Assembly: GCA_036939355.1 (NCBI GenBank)
Contig: JALLAP010000005.1
Coordinates: forward strand, 1-41,358
DNA from: Thalassiosira profunda
Lineage: Eukaryota; Bacillariophyta; Thalassiosirophyceae; Thalassiosirales; Thalassiosiraceae
DNA: 41,358 nucleotides
Direction of reading: 5' to 3'
Below are positions 18,661 to 26,030 of this stretch, in pieces. Every line of letters starts with the position of its first letter. Position 1 is the first letter of the stretch. The notes under the pieces are model-generated. The model was not told the origin of the DNA. It was given only the letters and a program-made list of their open reading frames with translations, and did not search any database. Made by a program: the position numbers and the translations under genes.

Positions 18661-20310
18661 TTAGCTGATTCGCCCCATCACTGTCCGCTCTCCGCTCCGA
18701 TTGGAAAACAGATGGCAGGTCTCAGCACCCTCGACTGTGGCCTCGGCCAGCAATCTTTCGACCACTTCGTCCACCTGCGCGTCGTACGATGCCTTTGAAT
18801 GCCCCATCGTGCACTTCAGTGTTAACACAAAGAAGGCATCGGGCGCGAGCAACCCCTGTTCTCTGGCAAGCAGCAACTGATCAATCTGTTCAGACATCTT
18901 GTGCAGGCACATGTCCGACACGAATATTCTGACTTTGCCTTTCACGGTCTCGTCCGAGAGCAATATCGGCAGCGCACCCTGAACTTTCATTTGCATGTGC
19001 ATTGCTTCTTTCAGACCAGAAACAGACGGCGACAGCGATCCCGGATCGATGCTGTACACTCTCCGACAGTGGAAGCGTTCGATGAGGTACTTCGTCCAGC
19101 CTCCGGGAGCGGACCCGCAGTCCAGGGCGATTGCCCCTTCCAAGCCCTCGGGCAATTTTCCACGCACATCCTCGTAGGTTTCCATCGCCTCCTTCAGTTT
19201 GAAGTACGCCCGGCTCACCTCGCCGCCGCTGCTGTCATCAAACAAAATGTTGTTTATGTCCAACACGTCCAGCTCTGGCGAGGCCAGAGATATGCCCATC
19301 ATGTATCTCCTGCTATTCTCGTCATTTTGCTTTGTTTCCCACCCTCTTCCCTTGTACCGGTACACTTCGACCACAGACAGAATGTGGCTGAACCTTTTTG
19401 GGTTGATTGTGAATTGCTGAGATGAAGCAACGCTCTCGTCAACAACGGTCTCAAGCGATCGGAGAAGGCGCTGCAGGTCCTTTGGGGGATACACGTTCAT
19501 CCGGACAGATGCCACATCTTTGTCGCGTGTTATGTGGTTGCAAATAACTTCGGCAACATCTTGGCATCCCTCTTTTGTTGATAGGTTCCCCTCCAACAGA
19601 CCCGGCTGTACCGCGTACGATTTGTTGATTGCCCTCGCCAAGAGTGGATTGCTGCTCAGCTTCCTCGCCATATCGCCTGGATTCCGGCAGGACAAAAAGA
19701 GAAGCGACACATTCTTGCTGTTCGAGTCCGCTGGTCCAAGGACTTTGCAATAATCCCCGCGGTGCAAATGTGCCGTCAATCTATCGAGGTGGGTCGATTG
19801 CACCTGCAAGATCAAGTTGGCCGCAGCGAAGGCCTGTATGCGTTCCAATCTCTCGACCTCCTTTCCCCTCGATCGATTGCTCCTCCATCGGGCGTCGACC
19901 GGCAAGGCTTGTTCTATTTTCTGGTACAAATCTGTTGGCCCCGGAGATGCGAGCGCCCGCTGAACCGACGCCTCATCATCGAACGTAACAAAGCAAAACG
20001 GAGCTCGTTTCCTCCTGCCGGTATCGTCATCATCTCGGCCTATTATTGCAATTTTCCTCACAGTGCCAAAGTCCGAAAAGGCGGCGCGGAGGGACGATTC
20101 GTCGCTTGATGGGGATATGCCGGCGACGAAGACCCGATTGGATGGGGATGATGTGTCGCCGTCGCGATCCTTTGATGGGCCAAGGGAGTGACGTATCCTG
20201 CCATTCTCATTCGTCGCGGACGAGGGCGCCGCGAGCGACGCGGCGCGGTCGCAGCGCGCCAACGACAGCGCCGCGGCAAGCAGGACGACGGAGGATGATG
20301 GTCGAGGCAT
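18661..20310 (-). CDS. RRM + FtsJ-type RNA methyltransferase (copy 2, with leader)
   Basis: The 549-aa intronless protein is a clear tandem paralogue of the gene at 16846-18402. They share VFVAGIS, FCFVTFDDE, QQFTINPKxFSHILSVVE, YRYKGRGWE, RRYMMGI, ALDCGSAPGGWTKYL, VSDMCLH, LTLKC and GERTV. The RRM sits at about 58-135 and the methyltransferase domain at about 355-549 with all four K-D-K-E residues. The difference is a 30-residue N-terminal extension, MPRPSSSVVLLAAALSLARC followed by DRAASLAAP. This is a hydrophobic signal-peptide-like leader and then a basic/Ala-Ser stretch. In diatoms such a leader can route proteins to the ER, periplastid space or plastid; I see no Phe at the expected cleavage site, so the destination is open. 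It is divergent from the TRIC gene with 178 bp between starts. Confidence 0.85.
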   Translation of the reverse strand: MPRPSSSVVLLAAALSLARCDRAASLAAPSSATNENGRIRHSLGPSKDRDGDTSSPSNRVFVAGISPSSDESSLRAAFSDFGTVRKIAIIGRDDDDTGRRKRAPFCFVTFDDEASVQRALASPGPTDLYQKIEQALPVDARWRSNRSRGKEVERLERIQAFAAANLILQVQSTHLDRLTAHLHRGDYCKVLGPADSNSKNVSLLFLSCRNPGDMARKLSSNPLLARAINKSYAVQPGLLEGNLSTKEGCQDVAEVICNHITRDKDVASVRMNVYPPKDLQRLLRSLETVVDESVASSQQFTINPKRFSHILSVVEVYRYKGRGWETKQNDENSRRYMMGISLASPELDVLDINNILFDDSSGGEVSRAYFKLKEAMETYEDVRGKLPEGLEGAIALDCGSAPGGWTKYLIERFHCRRVYSIDPGSLSPSVSGLKEAMHMQMKVQGALPILLSDETVKGKVRIFVSDMCLHKMSEQIDQLLLAREQGLLAPDAFFVLTLKCTMGHSKASYDAQVDEVVERLLAEATVEGAETCHLFSNRSGERTVMGRIS

Positions 20311-20488
20311 TGAGGCCGCCGCGGTGAGGAGGGGTGCGCGCGGTGTGAGGGCGCAAATAGCGGGGAGAGTAGGTAGAAGTGTTACGACGTAAGGTAGTAG
20401 ATAACTTGAACTTGGAGGATCTTGATTGACCCCTCACATCTCCTCCACCGCACATTTCTGCCTCGGCGGCTCTCGTTGCACCACCACC

Positions 20489-21367
20489 ATGAACCTCCTC
20501 TTCGACGTCCTCACGGGCGCCTTCCCGTACGCCTCCGAGGCGGTCTGCGTTGCCATGGCCGTCCAGGGCGCGGTCGCCGTCCGGAACGGTCCCAACCGCA
20601 CCGGCTCGATGCACTGGTTCCACGCCTTCCTCCGCTCGACGTTGACGGCCTACGCCGGCGCGACGTTTACGAACATGTTCATGGGCCGCCCCACGCGCAT
20701 GTTCTCCGACGATGTCTTCTTCGGCAGTTGCGTCGTGGCGTACGCGCTCGTTAATTACCTGCCGATGGACGTGGGCTATCACTTCTTCAACACGTTCATT
20801 GGAGGGACGGTCGTGGCGGTCCTCTCGCAGATCTTTCGGATGGGCGGGGTGTCTGGCTTCAGCGACGCGGCCTACAACGCGTTCAAGGACGCGCCCTCGG
20901 AGTATTATCCCACGCCGGTGTTTGGGCCCATTCTGTTTCCGGTGGCGCTGGGCAACATGGGCGGATTTGTGTGGAGCGGCTTCGATGGCTATTTGGAGAA
21001 GGGGATGCCGTGGCTGTTCCAGCAGGGGATCGCGTGCTCAACGTTCTATCACTTTTACGCCCACGATGCGGAGGGATTCGTTGGAGTGACGCTGCGGTCC
21101 GTGGTGAAGCCGGTGGCTGTTCAAATAATGGTGTTGATGGGCGCCGATGAGAAGGAGAGCGAGGACGATGCGCTCTTTGCCAAATTTGCCGTGGGCTTTT
21201 TCATGGCGCTGATGGGCGTCCTGCAGCGGCCCCAGATTCTGGGACCGCGCTTCAGTCCGTTCACTGCCGTTGGGAATATGGTTAAGGGGGTGCTGGGCGG
21301 CAAGAAGAAGAAGGTGAATGCCAAGCCGCCGGCGAGCGCCAAGAAGAGCAAGAAGAAGAATCAGTGA
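20489..21367 (+). CDS. TRIC-type intracellular cation channel
   Basis: The 292-aa protein has about six to seven hydrophobic helices in the TRIC arrangement. It contains the family-like segment FLRSTLTAYAGATFTNMF followed by GRP, a VAYALVNYLPMDVGYHFF segment corresponding to the TRIC region with conserved Pro-x-Asp, and a Gly-rich GNMGGFVWSGF helix turn. It ends in a Lys-rich tail (KKKKVNAK, KKSKKKNQ), as ER-resident TRIC proteins do. TRIC channels pass K+ to balance Ca2+ release from the ER. The start at 20489 has an ideal ACCACC context. The frame upstream contains no other ATG. The assignment rests on pattern, not on a search. Confidence 0.7.
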   Translation: MNLLFDVLTGAFPYASEAVCVAMAVQGAVAVRNGPNRTGSMHWFHAFLRSTLTAYAGATFTNMFMGRPTRMFSDDVFFGSCVVAYALVNYLPMDVGYHFFNTFIGGTVVAVLSQIFRMGGVSGFSDAAYNAFKDAPSEYYPTPVFGPILFPVALGNMGGFVWSGFDGYLEKGMPWLFQQGIACSTFYHFYAHDAEGFVGVTLRSVVKPVAVQIMVLMGADEKESEDDALFAKFAVGFFMALMGVLQRPQILGPRFSPFTAVGNMVKGVLGGKKKKVNAKPPASAKKSKKKNQ

Positions 21368-21546
21368 GGGGCAAGAGAGCAGATGCGAAAGGCAAACATT
21401 CTCGAAACATATCATTGCGCTCGGTGCATTCTCAGCCTCGCCCGTTGGTCTATCAGCCACCTTGGCTGACTCTAGTGAGAAGTATCTACGGGATAACATT
21501 CATATCGCTAAACAAGAATCTTCGTTACATTAAACACATTCTTCCC

Positions 21547-22803
21547 TCAGTACCTGTGCGGATTTGTCCCAAATGAAAAAGGACGGAGCCCAATGTTCTG
21601 GACTTCATCTTGTTGTCCAATCTTTACCACGTCCAGCTGAACGGCAAACTTTTGTTTCCTTGGGTTCCATTTCACGGAATGCAATTTTGCCTTTCTGGTG
21701 CGAGCTTTTTTCTCACTGTCACGCACTGTGACAACGATGGCCTTGCCTTCCCTCCTCGAATCTGGGTCAGGGAAAAATGCCGTTCCCAACTCCTTGATCA
21801 AAGAGTCCAACCCAGACATGCTTTTCATATCAACAGTCACATTCTCATTGTATGACGGACTCCACCATTTTTTCTTGGTCCCCTCCGCCGTAGCTAAATC
21901 AAGGTAGGGCCCCTTTTCCCAAGAAACGTTTTCGAAAGAATTGGCCGGGGCGAGGCATTTGTCGTCAATACCAAACTGTCCAATGGCAACGTGAGAAGTT
22001 CCCTTAGCATAGGGCACGCCCTCGCTGTATCCAAAGATTGAATGGTCACTGCTGTATCCAAAGATTGGATGGATTATCCATGCCTCCCCGCTCGAAAGCT
22101 GCTTCCATCCAATGATTAGCACGTCCTTTTGCCTGAACCCATTTGACCGCTGGAAGGCATCTGTGGGTCCGAACGAAGTCGAAACCACCGGGCCATTCTT
22201 CATCAGCTCCTCCTTTATGTCCTCGGGGTGGGACAGGCATTTGGAGCCACTCCCGTACGTGTTGAAAGTCAGCTCAACGGAAGTGTCGATGTCCGTGATC
22301 TTAGCTTTGTGCTCCAATTCGATCCTCTTGCCGTGGGCAATTGCCCCACGCGCGTTGATGCATTGATAGGCGACCACGCGCGACTTATTATTGATCGCTT
22401 CCAGCTTTGGCTGCAGCTGGAATTGATGGTCCGGAAGGTGCAGGTCCATGTGAGGCCATTTCTCGGCCGCATTGAACTCTAATGGAAGCGACACATTGCT
22501 AGGAGAATGCGAGGTCTTTTGCCGCTTGCTGGCGGGAGGACAGGCAAGACATTTTTGGTAAAATGCATGCACGCTCTTGGAAAGCCGCGTCGCCCTAGGC
22601 TTGTCCTGGGGGTGCTTGTTGGGGTCGACGCGTGCAAGCAGCGTCTTGAACGCCCTCGGTGTTTCGTCGCCGGTGCTGGCGACGCGTTGCAATTCGGGCG
22701 ACGCCAGTTGCAACAGCGAAAGCAGCGCCTCCCAACTGGGGGGCTTTTGGACGTTGATCTCGACCTGGTCGAGAAAGAGGCGGCGGAAGGGATCAGCGCT
22801 CAT
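21547..22803 (-). CDS. J-like domain + degenerate papain-like (C1) domain protein
   Basis: The 418-aa protein has a short N-terminal helical region with LLARVDPNKHPQDKPRA (about 56-71). This resembles the J-domain HPDKHP loop with the HPD signature lost. From about residue 200 it follows the C-terminal half of papain-like peptidases: EELMKNGPVVSTSF (203-216), then DVLIIGWKQLSSGEAWIIHP, then AIGQFGIDDKCLAP. In an active enzyme the catalytic His precedes VLIIGW and the Asn-Ser-Trp lies beyond it; here His is replaced (QKDVLIIGW) and the Asn motif is absent. It is therefore probably a non-proteolytic binding domain. From memory, diatoms have many such paralogues ending SFENxSWxxGPYxD. The ATG at 22803 is clear. 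There is no signal peptide. Confidence 0.6.
   Translation of the reverse strand: MSADPFRRLFLDQVEINVQKPPSWEALLSLLQLASPELQRVASTGDETPRAFKTLLARVDPNKHPQDKPRATRLSKSVHAFYQKCLACPPASKRQKTSHSPSNVSLPLEFNAAEKWPHMDLHLPDHQFQLQPKLEAINNKSRVVAYQCINARGAIAHGKRIELEHKAKITDIDTSVELTFNTYGSGSKCLSHPEDIKEELMKNGPVVSTSFGPTDAFQRSNGFRQKDVLIIGWKQLSSGEAWIIHPIFGYSSDHSIFGYSEGVPYAKGTSHVAIGQFGIDDKCLAPANSFENVSWEKGPYLDLATAEGTKKKWWSPSYNENVTVDMKSMSGLDSLIKELGTAFFPDPDSRREGKAIVVTVRDSEKKARTRKAKLHSVKWNPRKQKFAVQLDVVKIGQQDEVQNIGLRPFSFGTNPHRY
22024..22077 (-). repeat. 27-bp imperfect tandem repeat inside the C1-like gene
   Basis: Two adjacent 27-base units share their first 17 bases exactly. They code the doubled IFGYSSDHSIFGYSEG in the loop that replaces the active-site Asn region of the papain-like fold. 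The repeat keeps frame. Confidence 0.7.
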
Positions 22804-23019
22804 GGTGGTGCATGCAAAGTTTGACGACTGGAGGCTTGGCTAAAATCAAGGGTGCAATGACAGTTGCTAGTGCGACGCTGCAAATAAATACCCCCAACAT
22901 TAATACTAATTCCTTTTTATAATTGTACATCTCATTTAGATTTGCAGCTTGGCACTCGTCCACCCACACAGCTGCTCATTCAGCGACCTCCCTCACTTCG
23001 TTCTCCTCAAAGCCGAACA

Positions 23020-24521
23020 ATGAGCGCCCCTGCAGCCGCTGCCATGGCCGCCACGGCGGCCGACCCCTCCCACCAAGTGGGCCTCGACATCGGCCGGATC
23101 ATGACCTCGAAGGGCCCCATCGTCAAGTGCGTCCTCCTCCGCGCCCATCCCGCCAAGGGGTCCAACAATGACGACGGTGCACCCGCCCTCGATCCCGACA
23201 AGGACGCGGCGTCCATGAGCGTCAAGGAGATCAAATTGGAGTTGACCTCCTATGGGATCGACGGCAGCCAATTCGTGGAGAAGCCCGAGCTGGTGAAGGC
23301 GCTGCAGGAGGCGCGGGCCAATGTGCAGGGCAAGCCTTCCGCGGAGGAGGGAGAGGAGGAGAAGACAGACGCAAACGGTGCACCCCCGACGAAGGTCGTG
23401 CCATTGCAGCACTTGATCGAGGAGGTGGACGTCGACACCACCCCCCGCAAGTCGATGGTGGCAAAGATTCTGGGGGGCGACTTTACCTTCTTGGGCCAGG
23501 TGAGCCACAGAAAATTGAGCTACATATGATATGCACGCAGGTGCACTGCAACTCTACTCGCTGTTCTCACACATTTTATCGCGCCCAGTACGAGGACGAG
23601 GGCGTCATGGTCATGGTCCGCCGCCCGGACTGGGTGTACCAGCCGGAGGAATTCGAGGGCGACATTCCTCCCGTCAATTCGCACCCGCTCCAGCCTCCTC
23701 TTCACGACGTGGAGGTGCGGGGGGACATTCTGCTGCTGCGCGTGGCTGAGACCGAAGAAGAGCTGGACTACGAGAAGGAAGTCATGGATGCCAAAGATGC
23801 GCAGGAGGGGGTGCTGGCCGAGGAGGGCGAGGAAAAGAAGGAGGATGCGAAGCAGGCGGCAAAGGAAGGGGAGGGCAAGTCCGAAAAGGCGCAGGACGTC
23901 TCCCCGGAGATCCACGTCCCGGCGAACGACGAGTTCTTCTTGGATTACACGAGGGAGGAGTACCTGAAATTCGCGGCCCGAACGGATATTGAGATTGAAG
24001 AGGAGGAGAGCGAGTCATCCGAAGGGGAAGAAGAAGAGTCAATCGGAGAGGAGGACGACGAACAGCCCGCTGCCGGAGAAGACGACGACAAGGACGACGA
24101 CTTCGACCCCGAGGAGGAAATGGGCTCCGACGACGAAGACTCCGAGGAACACCAGGTCGGCATGATGAACATGATCCTCTCCCACATGCTCCGCCGCTTC
24201 CGCGAGGAGAACGGCCGCGGCCCCGACTCCCTCGAACTGTTGGAAATGCGCAAGGCCCTCGCGGACCGGCTGGGCGTGGAGGTGCCCCCCGTGGACGAGG
24301 AGGCGGACGATTGGGAGAAGAAAAGCCCCAGCGCGAGCGGGACGCCGAGGAAGGTGGTCGTGGCCGAGGCGCTGAACGAGACGGAGGAGATTCCTGGCAA
24401 CGTGGAGGGGGAGGGCGCAGAGTTGAAGCGTGCGGCGGGAGAGATGGAAGGGGCAGATGGCGAGGAGGAAAGGAGCAAGAAAGCGAAGGTCGATGGAGAA
24501 GCGGTGGTTGAGGAATCATAA
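23020..24521 (+). CDS. Acidic protein with SAP-like helix pair, two exons
   Basis: Exons 23020-23499 and 23589-24521 join across an 89-bp GTGAGC...CCCAG intron in phase 0, restoring FTFLGQ-YEDEGVMVMVRR. The 470-aa protein has an SAP-like helix-extended loop-helix at about residues 66-99 (SVKEIKLELTSYGIDGSQF, then KPELVKALQEAR). A conserved-looking core follows (ILGGDFTFLGQYEDEG, PDWVYQPEEFEGDIPP, VRGDILLLRVAET). Then there are long acidic tracts (EEEESESSEGEEEESIGEED, DDDKDDDFDPEEE) and a basic KKAKV near the end. SAP motifs often bind DNA or RNA, but this one is judged by eye. The core is unfamiliar to me as a named domain. The acidic stretches and KKAKV suggest a nuclear chaperone or chromatin-linked protein; this is inference. 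Confidence 0.7.
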
Positions 24522-24786
24522 ACAGTTAGGGTTAGGAGTGCAGCAAAACAGCATGATTTAGCCTCCGCAAAAGGTCCACCGTACAGCAACAAAAGAATCC
24601 CGTCCGCCTTCCGCCTAACCTCTGCAACAAAGGACGTCGAGGAACGGCTCTCTCCACTGGCCTTTGCCTTGTTCGCATCCTCGAACGCCGAGCCGAGGAC
24701 CCCGCCAGCTCGACGGACGCGCGCCCCCCGCAGCCCGCCACGCCCCGCCGCGGCGCAGAGAGCATTCGCTGCTGGCCACCTAAACT

Positions 24787-25180
24787 TTGAGGCGGGTTCT
24801 TACTTATCGTACATTCTTTTGCAAAAGAAGCGCCTGAGCGGTGCAACCACTAAAAGACGCAGAGCCCCCGACACAGAGCGGAGGAACAGAGAACAACCTC
24901 AATCACAGCCGCACCCGCTGTCTACGTGCTATTGTACGCCTTCGTGGGCTTGGTCGCCTGGATCTGCGGTAGGGATATTGCTGCCACGTGTGCTTAAATC
25001 GTCGATCGTCCGCTGAAGCGGTGCGCGCTCCGGGGGGAGAAGTATTAGTTGTGCACATCACGTGCACCAATCCACCTCCCAAAATGCCCGCGAGAGGGAC
25101 CGAAGCGAAAGATCTATGGGTGCCAGATAATCTCATGTCCTCGAGAAGGAACGACGCGGGAACGTTTGACGAACAGGCAT
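24787..25180. repeat. Segmental duplication, copy A
   Basis: This segment is a diverged copy of 25587-26030. Shared blocks in order are gaggcgggttct, then an almost perfect block ending cgcctgagcggtgcaaccac, then ggcttggtcgcct, then the ggtgcgcgctc block, then a coding block starting at the ATG at 25084. Copy B has extra CA-rich sequence in the middle. The order and spacing show a duplication of promoter plus first codons, not a dispersed element. Confidence 0.8.
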
Positions 25181-25266
25181 TGGTCGTATCTGGCGACGCC
25201 GCGCCGGACCGGCGGCGCCCAAAGAAGGAGGACTGCTTGGCAGTCTCCCGGGCGTGCAGTCCGTGA
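25084..25266 (+). pseudogene. Truncated copy of the UBL-Smr gene N-terminus
   Basis: This 60-codon frame begins MPARGTEAKDLWVPDNLMSS and matches the first 26 residues of the gene at 25938 (MPSRGTEAKDLWVPDSLMSS), with mostly silent or conservative changes. After NDAG the two diverge and this copy soon stops. None of the ubiquitin-like or later domains follows; the next 320 bases are unrelated. It is either a truncated duplicate, a source of a short peptide, or a decoy 5' exon. On the minus strand the same DNA is open for 178 codons (24903-25439), which I regard as a shadow. Confidence 0.6.
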
Positions 25267-25586
25267 AGGCTGATGACTGTGACCGTCACATTGAGCAGCT
25301 TTGTATCCGAGTGCGGCTTCTTTAGCGCGGGCGGCTGCTTTGCGGGCTCCTTCGGCCTGGTATCCTTTCGCTGCGGCTGCTCGCCCTCGCCGCCGGGCCG
25401 ACCCGCTTCGTGGGCGAAGCTCACCGCCATGGCCGCCACATCTGATGCGAGGCGAGCGACGGACCCTCTCGATCACCAGGTGACATCATCCGCCGCGATT
25501 GCTGGCCCGTTGGCTTCAAAACCTCGCCGCGGCAACTTGCATGTCATGTGAGCGCGGGGTTTCGCGAGAGAAGCCGATAAAATCTC

Positions 25587-26030
25587 TGAGGCGGGTTCTC
25601 GCTAGCATCTTTTTCGCAAAGGAAGCGCCTGAGCGGTGCAACCACCAACCACCAACCACACACGCGCCCACCGCACGCAGACGCAGACCCCACCACAGGG
25701 ACGCCCACCACCGCCACCCCCACAGTGGTACCCACACGCCAGGCGAGACTTCACCAAGGGGGCGCGGAACATGGGCGAGCCTCTCGCTGTGCTACGTTTT
25801 CGTCGGCTTGGTCGCCTAGATCTTGCGGCAGGGATACGCTAGCATCACACGCACTTCAATCGTTAGGCGGCGGTGCGCGCTCTGAGGGGAAGCAAGTATT
25901 ATAACTCACGTGCACCTGCACAACACCACCGCCCAAAATGCCCTCGAGAGGGACCGAAGCAAAAGATCTGTGGGTGCCAGATAGTCTCATGTCCTCGAGA
26001 AGGAACGATGCGGGATTTGCAAACGAGCAG
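25587..26030. repeat. Segmental duplication, copy B
   Basis: This is the functional-side copy of the duplicated unit. It contains the upstream region, leader and first codons of the UBL-Tudor-Smr gene. It carries an insertion of CA/CCACC-rich sequence (about 25640-25730) that copy A lacks. Confidence 0.8.

Noticed and set aside
24524..24537. Telomere-like TTAGGGTTAGG just after the SAP-like gene
   Set aside because: Fewer than two full units are present. This can occur by chance and there is no longer array.
24903..25439. A 178-codon minus-strand frame over duplication copy A, with a VTVTVISLHGL segment
   Set aside because: It runs antisense through the duplicated coding block and is not matched by a long frame in copy B. 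I treat it as a shadow, though the LLNVTVTVISLHG piece might be a gene fragment.
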